In this document: piece after piece, positions 52,701-63,838 of the stretch | How the letters are laid out: each line of letters begins with the position of its first letter | Numbering within the stretch: the stretch's first letter is position 1 | From: Blastobasis lacticolella | Taxonomy: Eukaryota; Arthropoda; Insecta; Lepidoptera; Blastobasidae | Length of the DNA: 64,000 nucleotides | Assembly (NCBI GenBank): GCA_905147135.1 | Contig: LR990041.1 | Coordinates: 19,033,907 to 19,097,906, forward strand | Reading direction: 5' to 3' | Position numbers and translations under genes: made by a program | Notes under the pieces: generated by a model | Told to the model about the DNA's origin: nothing | Databases searched by the model: none | Seen by the model: only the letters and a program-made list of their open reading frames with translations

Positions 52701-55700
52701 TGCGGTGACTGCTTACCACCAGGCAGGCCGTAAGCTTGTTTACCATCTAAGTGGTATAAGAACATATATATGCATTTCCTAAACCGGTCTATAATGATGA
52801 AGAGGGCAGATGTTGGTCTGCAAGAAATAGAAAACAATAATAATATCTACCGATCCCGCTGGCGTGAATCATAATCCTTTAGTACCTACAGTACCTAATT
52901 GAGAAGACTCATGTCAAGTAGGTACCTACATGCTAAATTATTAATGTTTTAATGTACTTGTAATATTATGTACGTACGACCCTAGAGCGCTTAATTAAAT
53001 AAGAATAGCAAATATGTAAATAAGAAACAGTATTATCTGACGTATAGTTTTATCTTAAACAAAATACTTGCGTATCTACCTACCTACCTATACCTACTTA
53101 TTTCTAAAAGAATCTATGGTCTTCTAATAAATCTAAATTTTGTTTGTGTTTTTAGATGAGGAAATTGGTGGTCATGACGGTATGAAGATATGGGTCCACA
53201 CTCCGGAATTTAAAGAGCTTAATGTCGGTTTCGCCTTAGACGAAGGAATGGCCAACCCTACTGAGGAGTATATCGTATTTAATGGGGAAAGAAGCATTTG
53301 GCGTAAGTTTTATCAGTTGCCATTACTGTAACCCACAGATAAGTTAATTACCTACCATTAATTGACCATTTTGTTCTACCTATTGTAGAGTTCCATATTC
53401 ATTGCACGGGACAACCAGGCCACGGATCTCTGTTGTTGCCAAATAATTCCGGTGAAAAAGTAAGTTATTTTTTTCTTACATACTGTTTTCCAACACACTA
53501 TGCTATAGTGATATGACCTATCTATAACCGTCAGAATGGTGGGTCACCAATAGTAGGTACTGCATGGCCATAAATTGTTTATTAAGTACTTAATTCTATT
53601 TGCTTACAATTGTTCAAAGTATCGGGATACTTCTATGGCATCGAGGTACTTGTGAAAATATGACCATTCATTCTGACGTCACCTGAGGCTCCATTTTTGA
53701 ATCGCTCGCCTTGATTTAAACGGTTTTCAATATTGATCTTAGTATAAAATTTTCAAACTTTTGATGAATGATGTTGATTTTATTTATTTTCGAACCGACC
53801 TCTTTCAGTGTCGCCAATAATAAATATCGAACTTTTCATGAAGTAAATCAAAATTGTAGACCGTTCTACTAGAGGCGAACCGTTAAAAAATTAAGCCTGC
53901 CTGTCCGATGTGTATAAATAAAATTAAATAATAAATAATTCTTGTACAATTCACACAGCGTCATCTAGCCCTAAAGTAAACAAAGCTTGTGTTATGGGTG
54001 CACTACATAAATTATTTTAAGTACATACTTATTATACATATATTACCCAGACCCGTTCAATTTCAATTTCTGCTCGGCCAAGAATCGGACCCTTTTGCGT
54101 GACAGACCACTCAAGTATATATATTTTGCGTAATTAGTAATCTTAATGGACTAATAATCTCGTAGTTGATTTTAAAATTCTTTGAACGTAAATGTTATCT
54201 GCTAAGGAAAGATAAAATCCATAAATGTTAATAGCTCTTAGTTCTTGCTGCAACCATGACTGCCAAATTTCTCTTCAATTCATGCAATCGCTATCAAAAT
54301 AACTTTAAGCAAAACAACGAATAAGTTGTAAGTGTTTTCTTTAGACATACATACAACAAGCTACAGGATTTACGATTGAATTAGGTATGCAATTAGTAAG
54401 CAGAGTACCTAGAGTAGATAGGTACCTAGGGATAGGTGACCAGCCATCCTGACGTCAGAATGAACGGTGTTTAATAACATATAGGTAAAGTAAATAGGAG
54501 CAAGTAGCCGACTTGGGAAATTATAAGATTGATTTAAATCAACATGTAAGCGTTGCTTTCAATCAATCTCATAAATTCCCAAGTCGCTTTATTTTTAGAC
54601 AGAGTCTAGTAAACAATTTCTGGACATGATTGGTATCCAGCCATTCTGACGCTGTATAGGTATTTGTAAGTCGGTTGGTATACCACCGATGGTGGTGGTA
54701 GATCTTCAACAATCCGAGGAGACGGTCTGGATGTGGGTGTTCTTGGGATATTAAAAACAGCACGTCAACATGTTTACACTTTGTACCGTCCCTGCTTTAT
54801 ACGCTCGTCGCTCACCCTGTGCTGCTAGCTCATTTTATTCTAGTGGTGGGCTTTAATAATGCGAGTAGTAGGGGCGTAGCTACCGCCCTATCGGCCGTAT
54901 CAATGATACGGGGCCCCCGGGCCACAGGGGCCCCCCAAACGTGTGTAAGCAAAAATTCGTTATCTATCCAAACTCTTCCCTACTTCCCGTGGAAAAAAAT
55001 TATTCAATAGAGAATTTCAGACTAATAATGCAAGAATAGCAATTTCAAACTCGCCAAAAAAATTTAGTCTCATATTTTCAGCACTGTCTGTTGGGTCCAA
55101 AGATACTCCGTTCTTTCCTCAAGGGCTCATAATAAAATCGTCTTTCCCTACACGCCGTCAATCTTTGAATTTGTCTGTTTGCAAGTAAATCTTGGAAGGT
55201 TCATTTATTTATTTATTTTTTGGGTGATAGCCAAAATTCCAGAAATTTCGAGCTCGTTGCGCTCGCTCATTAATTGTTTGCGAAATTAATTTGATTATAC
55301 AATCTTGTCACACCAGAATGTCTAAAATTTCGAGATCGCCCAGCGCTGTCGTCCATACACTTTTGCATTAGTTTATTAAAATCGTGCAAGGTTTTAAGAT
55401 ATAAATATAAAAAATTTCGAGCTCGCTGCGCTCGCTCATTCAATAATATAAATCATTTTATAATAATCACTCGGGGTTTTAAAATAAGCAAGCCAAGGGC
55501 CAATATATCAAAAAATCCGTCTCCCTCGCCTCGCGGACCCGGTTTTTAGACTCTATTGTCACATAAATGTAGTGCTCGCTACGCTTGCTTATTCAGTGAT
55601 TCAAGTTATATTTACTACTAACATGCGAATTTATGCGAGTTCGCTGCGCTTGACCGGTTATTGATTAAAGCTTCTATCAGGTCTCTGTCCTCACAGTAAC

Positions 55701-58700
55701 AACGCATCTGCGGTTTTGCATTTTTGTTACCTGCAACCTAAATGTAAGAATCGTAGATGTTATGGGCGACAGTTACCAATTACCATCAGGTGGCCTGTCT
55801 GCTCGCTTGTCACTGATTAGCATAAAAAAATCTGAGACCAGTATTTTAAGTTACCTACTAGCACCCTCCATAGTTAGGGATATCAACTAGGGGGGCCCCT
55901 AGACAACTAATGATATTGGGCCCCTGGAGGGCTAGCTACGCCAGTGGCGAGTAGCGTAAGAATTCAATTATTGAAGGATCGATACATCGCCATCTCATAC
56001 AGTTGCGGCTTGAGCGAGTGAGATAGCTATGTATAATCCGTCTAAGTTAGACGGTCGGGCCCGATGAACATGAACTCGCGCGCACACAGTATTTTTGCGG
56101 CCAAAACAATGCTTTTAATAATAATGCTCTATATATATTAAGGCCGCCCTTGTACCCATATTGTTTTAAATTGTATTTTTACAATCTCCTTTAATGTAGG
56201 TACAATAGTGTTATTAATATATTATGTTAAAATCTTTGGTACGAACACTTTCACAGCTGCGGTACATAATAAACAAATTCATGGATCTGAGAGATGAACA
56301 GAAGCATATTCTGGAAAACGACCCGAAGCTTACTATAGGAGATGTGACAACAGTAAATATGACGCAAGTATACGTAAGTAACCTATTTAACTACTATTCA
56401 AATATGATTTCATTGAAGGGGCTGTCCTAATTGGCAGCGGTCGTGCAACCATGGTCGTACGACGGACGACGCTCGACAAATAGAAGACCTCAAAAACGGC
56501 CGTCGTACGACCGTTGCCAATTAGGATATCGCCTAAGGCTTTCTTCATATATTTTTTCATGTTAAGGCTTTCTCTAGAGATATCCGCTAATTACTGTAAG
56601 TTGATGTAGAATTATGATGTAAAATTATGTAAATATTTTTATAAAGTACTTATTTTTATAAAGATTTTTTTTATTCAGGGAGGTATCCAATCAAACGTCG
56701 TCCCGGAGAAGTTGACGGTGGTGTTCGACGTTCGTCTGGCTGTTTCGGTCAACCACGAGGAATTCGAGAATATGGTAAAGCTTATTCTATACATATTTAA
56801 ACCTACCTACCTACTATTATCATTGTTTAGTGCACCTACATACATCTTACCACTACCCAAAGTTATATTATCTACGTAAGTACCGACCTATTATTACATA
56901 AGACGGGACTTGCACGCGAAATACCTTATCCATTTGTTTTCCCATAGCAGACCACCTGCTCAACTCTGGCCCAAACCACTGGATAGAACTGCATGCGCCT
57001 AATGTCCTCTCCACCGACCGGCAATATTATCCGCGTATGGTTCGGGAAGCCATTGAAAGTACCGACCTACTTTTAAACCAAGTCTCACATACAGCCATAC
57101 CATGTGAGAGGGAAAGTAAGGAGAATCCAAAAAACTCCACAATTCTCCGGAATTATCGTAAGGCGAGTTAGTAAATGGTCACGGGGTGACAATCGGATCC
57201 CGAATGTTCAACCACTCTCGGTGTCCCCAGCAGAGGATCTTGGGCAACCAGCATGGAAATCAATGAAATTAGGAGGCACATCTAACGTGTGGCGAGCTCG
57301 TTGCGGTGCTGAAGTTCGACTAGCCTTAAAGTACGAAACGGTCACCCATCCACTTCCCGGACTCTGCGAGCGTTGCTTAACCTTAGTTATAGGTCTCGCA
57401 ATTCTTCACTTCACTTCTCGGTACTTCAATAGTTAGGTTTCAAATATAGCCCAAGATGCTGAATAACAGTTTTCGAATCGATCGACACGGATTTGCCGCT
57501 CACAAATTTCGTGTCGAATCGTTCGGAAACGGTTTCGAATCATTGTGAATACGACTACTGATCAGGTATGGGCGGTTTTGGATATATTATACAGATAGAG
57601 GCCTCAATGAAATTTCCAAGTTTTTGACCTCGAGGTGCTGCCGCGGGCTCAGCAATATCCATAAAATGCTGAAAATTACGACGTTTTTTGGATCACTCAC
57701 TAAGACCTATCTCCAAAACGGTACATCGTAAAGTAAAGTGTTCTTCTACCGAAAGAAAGCTTATAAAAATCCACAAATCGTCCTTTTGTACGGCAATTAC
57801 CCTTTTTTCCAACCAATTTCTTGGGCTAATAGTTTCGTCTAAAATTTCAGGTGAAACAATGGTGCAATGAGGCGGGTGAAGGTGTGACATACGAGTTCGA
57901 ACAGAAGAACCCTAAAATAGAATGCACGAAGACAGACGCTACCAACCCCTATTGGGTGGCGTTCAAATCAGCCGCTGATGACTTGTAAGACTTCAGATCT
58001 TTTCATCAATCGCTATTATCTCAACATTTTTATTGGTCAACAGTTAGTTATCAACAGAAAGTTCATCCTTACACTTTGGAACCAAATTGGTCGCGAACTA
58101 TGCGGCTCCAAAGGAACTTTGTCAACACACACTAGATATTATGTGTGCACACAAAGGTTGTGGGAATGAACTCTTTGGAGATCTGGAAAGGGATATAGTT
58201 ATTACTTTTAATACAAGGACATGGGACAAGGGAATGATAGTCCTGGTATTGCAAACATCCGATTATTAATAATAATAAATAATAGAGCTAGTAATAGCTT
58301 GATAGCCTTCCACAGGACCTCTGATTGATACCGCAATCAAAGGTCCCGTGGTAGGCCCAAGAAGCGATGGACTGACATCGCCGAGTCGGATGCGAGAATT
58401 ATAAAATCATCACATTGCGACGCTAGAATGCCCAAGGCCTAGCGAAGTGAAAAAGAAAGAATAGAAAAGCGGACCCTGGCAGAAGCCGGTATTGACCGCT
58501 CGGACGATCATCATCACAGCCCGTAACAGTCCACTGCAGGACTCACGAAAGGGGAGGTTATTGCCATAATCTCCACGCTTGGCAGGCGGGTTGGAGATCG
58601 CAGTGTTTAAATATAACAATGGCCGTGTGGTGTACGGCAGAGTAGAATAGCACCAACCCCTTACACTCATGGGTGTCGTCATAGCCTCCTTCATCTTACA

Positions 58701-61700
58701 AGCCATGCGCAGAAGTTTGACAACGTCGCATTTTTCAATTTTAGTGAACCTGAAAATTACAGTAAAATATCGTCGCGGTCGTCGTCGTTTAATGTTATTA
58801 GTTATTTAAGTGATGAAGTATATAAATAAGTATATACATTAGTTCGATAATATGAAATTGGATAGATTTCTGTACTATTTACCTATCTACCTATTTGCAA
58901 TTGTATTATACTAATATTTTAAATGCGAAATATAATGTGTGTTTCGCCGGGTCTTTAGTCGTTTCGCACCGCGACCGGTTCGGACCGCGGTGCGAATCGA
59001 CCAAAGACTGTTTCTGAATGGGGCCATTCGCACCGCGTGGTTGGAGCGGTGCGAATGGCCCAAGGTATCTTTTGGAATGGGTCGATTCATACCACCAATG
59101 TTCTTTTCGTAGGTCCGATTTGGACTCGTATCAATTTCAATTATTTATTTGTACAGATGAGTAGAAAAGTGGTTAGTGAAAATGCAATATAATAGATACT
59201 TAAATGTTGTTTTAATATAAATTTTAAACGTGGCATAATCACAAATTGAGTACTAACTGTCTTTCTACAACAAAATAAACATCTGTTGGGCAAAAATGAT
59301 TCCGAAATAATACACACTTGTTTTAGCACTTACCTATAACAAGTGTATATTATAATTGGTATCATTTTTGCTCAACAGATGTTCATCTTGTTTGGTGTAA
59401 CATGGTAATGGTTTTAAATCACAGCTTATTATATACTTATAACTAGGTAATCATTGAAAATCACGGGCGTAAAATTTTTAAAATCAACAAAGTTAAAATA
59501 CTTGTAAACAATAATTTTATATTGGATAAAAAATTTAGGTAGTGGGCTTATTACTTAATGTAACTTTTAAATTATTTAGTGTTTCCTGTTATTTTGTGCC
59601 TGGTTGTACTATAAGTGACGTGCAATAAAACTACATATCTTCTCTGTCCCAATTTACCTATCCCAAAAGAGAACTGTTTTGTTCTCCATTGCGGTCCGAA
59701 TCGACCCATTCCAAAAAGTTCTTGGGCGATTTGCACCGCGGTGCGAAAGGACCCATTCAGAAAGAGCTCTTGGGCGATTCGCACCGCGGTCCGAACCGCT
59801 CGCGGTGTGAATCGACTAAAGACCCGTTTCGCCTTGTACGTAATGGATGTTTGTTACTTCTTCACGCAAAAACGACTGAACGGATTTTAATGAAATTTGG
59901 CAGTTACATAGCATATAGCCCCGAATAACACATATGCTATAATTTATTCCGATATTTATTGTGATTTTCGCGGGAACGAGTCCGGAACGTTATAGTCGAA
60001 TTTTATGTGGACGCAGTCGCGGCCACAAGCTATTATGAAATAAAATAATCTTTGCCGGCCAAAATATTACCCAATTTATTAAATATTAGATAAAATACCT
60101 TTTGAACAGTATTATTTAAGTACCTAAGTATATAAAAACTAACTACTTACTTACTTATTGTACTACCTACTTTTTCAACGCTTCCATCGTCGTGGATAAT
60201 CAAAGATCGTGGTTTAAAGTATTTGTGATAACTTTCACAGTGCGAAAATGTTTGCTACACACAAAAGAACCTTCGTTTAGACTCCAGTATGCTTGGGGAA
60301 TAGCAAAAGTCCATTTGTTTAATAGAATTATATCTTTTGAAAAGCAAAACATCGGCACAGATTCTTTCCCATTTTTAAGGTTTAATCATAATTTTACTTG
60401 CATTTTTCAAATGCAACAACGCCTTTGTATATGTTAGAGAAAGATTACGATTATAAAACAGAATTTGATTAATGAAATAAGTAAAAATCTAACAACAGAA
60501 ATGGGTCAAGGGTTGTTTTTCAAAAATCGTATTTATTCAATTTTAGCACAATTATACATATATTTACTTTTATTTACCTTCGTAGATGGTCCATACAAAC
60601 GCGTTATTTTACAGTTTTATCAATATATTTTTAATTTATCGTCATAAAATTCATAATTTTCCCGCACATTGACATGTAAACAATGAGTAAATCGGTTCAC
60701 AGCGACGTTGCCGTTCCGTGCTACAGCATGGCTTGTAAGATGAAGGAGGCTATGGTGTCGTACAAGGCGACTAATGTTTTCGCGGCAAAAGATAAAGAGT
60801 CTCCGTAGTCTGGAAAATGGGCAGCAGCATTTTCCATTGTTATATTTAAACGCTCGGATGATGATTAGAGCTAATAATTGCATGTAAAACTCAGTACCTC
60901 TCGCTAGTTGGACTATAGATTTAGCATACTAAATTTATGAGTGGGTCCAACTCATAAACTGCCCATTACGCGACCGACGATATAATGACTATTGTGACTA
61001 ATAACCGCGTTGACGTATAACGATTGAGTGAATAGTCGTTTAGTTGGGTACCTTGATAATCTCTTTTAGAATGACTGTAAGTGAAGCATTACTACGGAGG
61101 TATGGGATAGAGTACTTACTAAGGTACTACGCTGGCTCAGCTTCTGACACCAAAAGACGACATGTCGGTCCACAACGGATTCCTTCCATCTGGGCCTCTC
61201 TTCAGCACTTGGTCGGACGCCCGAATGGGCTCTCTTGATGGCGCGATCCTTCGCTTTCCTATCTACATGACCGAGCCAGCGTAGTCTCGTCAACGTCGGG
61301 CTAATGAATGTAGATCGTAGGTCTCGAGTAAGCAAGTTGACTTGGACTATAGTTACCCGACTGCGACAAAGGAGCGAGCGTATGTGTGTATGTATTGGAG
61401 CGTATGTAAGTGTGTATATTAAGGGCAATATTTATAATGTCATAATTCCCGGGCACTATGAATAATGCCTAATATAAGTAGCCAATTTGATACAAACTAT
61501 TGAATTGACCGGGGATTAGGAATAATGCCCGTCATTGGGATTGAATATTTGTTAAGAAACCGAATCTATCAAAAATGTCGTTCTGTCACTGAAGGTTGTT
61601 ATTAAGTGTTCCGATTACAAAAGCCAGACTTCCTTGGCAATATAGACTGATAGGTTCTAATAACGTATGCTCCACTGAATTCCTCAAGGCACCTGCAACT

Positions 61701-61893
61701 GGCCACCCGCATCTTCCCCGGCGGCACGGACAGCCGCTACGTGCGCGGCGTGGGCGTGCCCGCCATCGGGTTCTCGCCCATGAACCGCACGCCCGTGCTG
61801 CTGCACGACCACGACGAGTTCCTGCACGCGGATGTCTTCCTCCAAGGCATCGAGATTTACGAAGCGATCCTCACTAGTGTAGCTAATGTTTAG
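49739..61893 (+). CDS. ACY1: Aminoacylase-1 (N-acyl-L-amino-acid amidohydrolase, M20 family)
   Basis: Nine exons join in phase: 49739-49823, 50991-51160, 52420-52591, 53156-53302, 53389-53459, 56257-56373, 56679-56774, 57851-57984, 61689-61893 (1197 nt, 398 residues; human 408). It is a cytosolic zinc enzyme that hydrolyses N-acetylated amino acids to acetate and free amino acid. Metal and catalytic residues are all present: H77 and D79 ([11 protein letters not shown]), D110 ([11 protein letters not shown]), catalytic E144 with E145 ([11 protein letters not shown]), E172 ([11 protein letters not shown]), and the C-terminal His in [16 protein letters not shown]. The dimerisation-domain histidine is in [20 protein letters not shown] and [20 protein letters not shown] complete the fit. 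All splice sites are GT/AG. Introns 2, 5, 6 and 8 contain MITEs, SINEs and LINE scraps. The start at 49739 gives the family's N-terminal length. Confidence 0.95.
51222..51449. mobile_element. Inverted-repeat MITE in ACY1 intron 2
   Basis: The left arm (GCGCTATTTTTAAGTCGCCC, then CCTCGATTCAAACGGTTTCA) and the inverted right arm (GGGCTCTATTTATGAACCGC, then CCTCGATACGAACGGTTTTC) match closely over about 70 bases. A second copy lies at 53689-53898. Confidence 0.75.
51450..52419. other. Rest of ACY1 intron 2, no feature supported
   Basis: AT-rich intron sequence. A minus-strand open frame at 52173-52367 contains no domain. Confidence 0.4.
52592..53155. other. ACY1 intron 3 with a LINE-tail scrap
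   Basis: 52670-52745 (CCTGGTATTGCAAACGTGCA, GGCTGCGGTGACTGCTTACC, CAGGCAGGCCGTAAGCTTG) resembles 35690-35750 and 58244-58257. It is a common lepidopteran-style LINE 3' UTR segment. Confidence 0.45.
53689..53898. mobile_element. Inverted-repeat MITE in ACY1 intron 5 (same family as 51222-51449)
   Basis: Shares CTCGCCTTGATTTAAACGGT, TTTTCAATATTGAT and a central TGATGAATGATGTTGATTTT with the intron 2 copy. The right arm is more decayed. Confidence 0.7.
53917..54116 (-). repeat. tRNA-headed SINE, family B, copy 2 (ACY1 intron 5)
   Basis: Same body as 10658-10916 (ATTCACACAGCGTCATCTAG, AGCTTGTGTTATGGGTGC, CTTATTATACATATATTACC). The head region is degraded (CCAAGAATCGGACCC). Confidence 0.75.
54508..54594. 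repeat. Inverted repeat in ACY1 intron 5
   Basis: CGACTTGGGAAATTATAAGA and, inverted, CGACTTGGGAATTTATGAGA form about 30-base arms around a 20-base loop. Probably a small foldback element. Confidence 0.75.
54869..55946. mobile_element. hAT-like non-autonomous element 2 with spaced GAGCTCGCTGCGCTCGCTC motifs
   Basis: The left end TAGGGGCGTAGCTACC and the inverted right end CACTGGCGTAGCTAGC match in the GGCGTAGCTA core. The 8-bp direct repeat GCGAGTAG borders it (54861-54868; 55947-55954). Motif copies lie near 55247, 55418, 55573 and 55637. A GGGGCCCC-rich segment lies just inside each end. No transposase. It lies in ACY1 intron 5. Confidence 0.85.
56417..56534. mobile_element. 118-bp foldback MITE, copy 2 (ACY1 intron 6)
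   Basis: Starts AGGGGCTGTCCTAATTGGC and ends GCCAATTAGGATATCGCCT. The same central GACCTCAAAAACGGCCGTCG occurs as in copy 1. It starts only 44 bases after the exon 6 donor of ACY1. Confidence 0.85.
56775..57850. other. ACY1 intron 7, no supported nested gene
   Basis: A 110-codon plus-strand frame (57104-57436) has no recognisable domain. The segment from 56900 to 57430 is GC-richer and may be an unclassified repeat. Confidence 0.4.
58290..58715 (+). mobile_element. RTE-type LINE 3' end in ACY1 intron 8
   Basis: GGCCCAAGAAGCGATGGACT, GGCCTAGCGAAGTGAAAAAG and CCTGGCAGAAGCCGGTATTG match the tail of the split LINE at 48975-49145. The rest (to 58715) is shared in inverted form with 60720-60860. 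Confidence 0.65.
58949..59825. mobile_element. Foldback DNA transposon with 8-bp target duplication (ACY1 intron 8)
   Basis: The left end GGGTCTTTAGTCG and the inverted right end are identical and continue as long imperfect arms (CGCACCGCGA, CGGTTCGGACCGCGGTGCGA). GTTTCGCC flanks both sides (58941-58948 and 59826-59833). Variants of GGGCGATTCGCACCGCGGTG recur inside both arms. The middle is AT-rich and contains another hairpin (about 59275-59395). Not coding; hAT-like by duplication length only. Confidence 0.85.
59275..59395. repeat. Hairpin nested in the foldback transposon
   Basis: AACATCTGTTGGGCAAAAAT, ACACACTTGTT and the inverted AACAAGTGTATATTATAATT, ATTTTTGCTCAACAGATGTT form arms of about 45 bases around a short loop. 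Confidence 0.75.
59860..60035 (+). repeat. Dispersed repeat, ACTGAACGGATTTTAATGA family
   Basis: Core CGACTGAACGGATTTTAATG and end TGGACGCAGTCGCGGCCACA then AGCTAT, similar to the Helitron-like unit at 26040-26435. Confidence 0.45.
60036..61065. other. ACY1 intron 8, mostly featureless
   Basis: Apart from a 60720-60860 repeat shared with 58500-58715, I see no supported feature. Short open frames here have no domain. Confidence 0.4.
61066..61428 (-). mobile_element. LINE C-terminal fragment in ACY1 intron 8
   Basis: The minus strand encodes [19 protein letters not shown] and [14 protein letters not shown], the tail of an RTE/CR1-like retrotransposon (LRWLGHV ... W). Confidence 0.6.
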
Positions 61894-61914
61894 AGTTGTT
61901 TAGGGTACAGAAGT

Positions 61915-62089
61915 GGTACCTACCGCCTATCTTCGTACGCCGCCATTTTGATGCAATTGAGTTTAAACCAATCGCAGCGAGAGAGCTCTGCCTCTGGCAT
62001 GCTGCCATTGGTCCACACTTAATTGCTTCAAGCTGGGGGCGTACTATCGGAGATCGGCGGTACGGCTGGTGGTACCAGCGACGCCTCCA
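61915..62089. repeat. Inverted repeat downstream of ACY1
   Basis: GTGGTACCTACCGCCTATCT with CGTACGCCGCC at the left pairs with GGGGGCGTACTATCGGAGAT and CGGCGGTACGGCTGGTGGTACC at the right. A ~175-bp MITE-like unit adjoins the 118-bp MITE copy 3. Confidence 0.65.
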
Positions 62090-62199
62090 AGGCGCTGTCC
62101 TAATTGGGAACGGTCGTGCGACCATGGTTGTAAACGTACACCCGACCAATAGGAGACCTCCATCCCGACGCACGACCGTTACCAATTAGGATAGCGCCT
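62090..62199. mobile_element. 118-bp-family foldback MITE, copy 3
   Basis: Starts AGGCGCTGTCCTAATTGGGA and ends ACCAATTAGGATAGCGCCT. It has a short central deletion relative to copies 1 and 2. It lies about 200 bases after the ACY1 stop, probably within the 3' UTR. Confidence 0.85.
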
Positions 62200-62352
62200 A
62201 ATCATAATGTTAAATTGCTCACAAAATGTGTAGCCACCACAGACATTATTAAGTATATCTACATAGCCACATGTGCATTGTAATTATACGATACGGAAGA
62301 TATGGAAGATAAAGCCTTAATGGCTTTAAGTCCGCCAATTGTATTATTGTGC

Positions 62353-62358
62353 AATAAA
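62353..62358 (+). terminator. Possible polyadenylation signal of ACY1
   Basis: AATAAA in GTGCAATAAAGTTTT, 460 bases after the stop and past two MITE insertions. It may itself derive from a retroelement tail. Confidence 0.35.
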
Positions 62359-62468
62359 GTTTTAAATAAATAAATAAATACGGTATTATTATTAGTAACC
62401 ATTGATTTTCAAAATGTTTAATAAATGTCATTTTTAAATACTATTTCACAATTTGTATTCCTATCCCA

Positions 62469-62554
62469 ATACATGGCCGCAGTGGGATTAGAGCCCGGTA
62501 CCTCTCATTTACGAGTCGGATACCTTAACCACTCTGCCACCGACACGACGCTCC
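62469..62554 (-). repeat. SINE A head, copy 3 (truncated)
   Basis: ACATGGCCGCAGTGGGATTA, CCTCTCATTTACGAGTCGGA and TAACCACTCTGCCACCGACA match the tRNA-like head of the copies at 4690-4767 and 33605-33686. The body is missing. Confidence 0.7.
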
Positions 62555-63041
62555 ATCTGGCGTGTTTACGTTATTGTATAGGGTTAAATTGGATAGACCT
62601 ATTGTCAAAGTTGTGGTACGAGAAGCTCGCGGAACTGGAGGAAGTGGTAAGCAGATTAAATTAGGACATTATAGCCTTATCTGAAGTCCGAAGAAAGGGC
62701 GGCCTCTATAATCCTGAAGTCCGGAAATCTGCTTTTATTTATTAATTATTTTATTTAACATTTTATTGCACACAGTAAAATACATAGAGAAACATCATAC
62801 ATATAGACGACACAACAGGCACTACTTATTTCTAAAAAGAAAAAAGAAGAAGAAGCTTTTCTTCCGGGAGGGCGACCAACTGTTCCTATGTTGTATCGGG
62901 TTCCTCGCCCACAAATCCCTCGTGAACAACATCGTCAAGATCCAGAGTGTGAGTCTGATCCAGATCCAGAGATCCATCTAGGGTAGCGTATATACCTAAT
63001 ACTCAGAATCACCAATCGGTATTCGTTGAAGGCAAAGAGAT

Positions 63042-63097
63042 TGGAAAGTTAGCTACCTTCTTGCATAAGCATGAAGGTAGCTAACTTTCCAATCTTT
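63042..63097. repeat. 22-bp-arm hairpin at the 5' edge of an RTE endonuclease fragment
   Basis: GATTGGAAAGTTAGCTACCT-TC and its exact inverse are separated by TTGCATAAGCAT. Related to the single arm at 13146 and 745, and to the hairpin at 63782-63838. Confidence 0.85.
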
Positions 63098-63780
63098 TTA
63101 GTTGAAGGTCATACAGGTCTACGCACCGACATCGACTCACTCCGACGATGAAATAGAGGCTATGTATGAGGATATTTCTACAGCCATACATACCTTCAAG
63201 ACACATTACACCGTTGTTATGAGGGATTTCAACGCGAAACTGGGCAAACGAAGCGGAGACGAGTTGAGAGTGGTGCAATTTAGAGTTGGTAGTCGGAACG
63301 CCCGTGGCCAGACGCTGGCCGGCTTCATGGAGAAGGAGGGACTCTATATGATGAACTCATTTTTCAGGAAGTCGGATGATCGCTGGTGGACGTGGGTTAG
63401 TCCCGATGGTATAACAAAAAATGTGATTGACTTCATCCTCATCATCTACGAAACGGCATATATTCAATGATGTCTCGGTGATCAACAGCGTGAAAATTGG
63501 CAGTGATCACCGCTTGGTAAGAGGCACATTGAATTTAAATACAAAGCTAGAAACTAGAAACCTCAAACTCGCGGAGGAAAGACACGAAATGACCCTGCAA
63601 TGAATGTCTCTAAATTTAGGCGACTTAATCGACATATCTCCAAGTCTCTGACTCGCGACATACGCCGCTTCAATACTACCAATATTAAGGCGGCGATTTA
63701 GTGGAACATAAGTTCTAAAGTCTTTGCAAAAGAACTGTCGATTACACAGAGCCAGCTAACGAGACTGAAAACCAAAGAGT
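63098..63780 (+). pseudogene. RTE-type LINE endonuclease fragment (CFDP2-like)
   Basis: 63102-63470 encodes VIQVYAPTSTHSDDEIEAMY, VVMRDFNAKLGKRSGDE (the GDFNAK motif with R for G), a FMEKEGLYMMNSFF block and WTWVSPDGITKNVIDFIL. This is the back half of an apurinic-like endonuclease. After a frameshift at 63470 the frame continues VINSVKIGSDHRLVRGTLNL with the SDHR catalytic motif. The N-terminal half is missing. Dead copy. Host databases often mis-annotate such pieces as craniofacial development protein 2. Confidence 0.85.
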
Positions 63781-63781
63781 A

Positions 63782-63838
63782 TGGAATGCTAGCGACCTTC
63801 ATGGTTATAGACTGGCAAGAAGGTCGCTAGTATTCCAA
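63782..63838. repeat. Second hairpin of the AAGGTxGCTA family
   Basis: GGAATGCTAGCGACCTTC and inverted GAAGGTCGCTAGTATTCC surround an 18-20 base loop. It is followed by AATCTCTTTGCTG, close to AATCTCTTTGGTC at 13168. Confidence 0.8.

Noticed and set aside
57104..57436. 110-codon frame in ACY1 intron 7
   Set aside because: No domain, no splice or poly(A) context; composition suggests old repeat.
63102..63470. Craniofacial development protein 2 gene
   Set aside because: The GDFNAK-like and SDHR motifs are those of RTE LINE endonucleases; the frame is broken.
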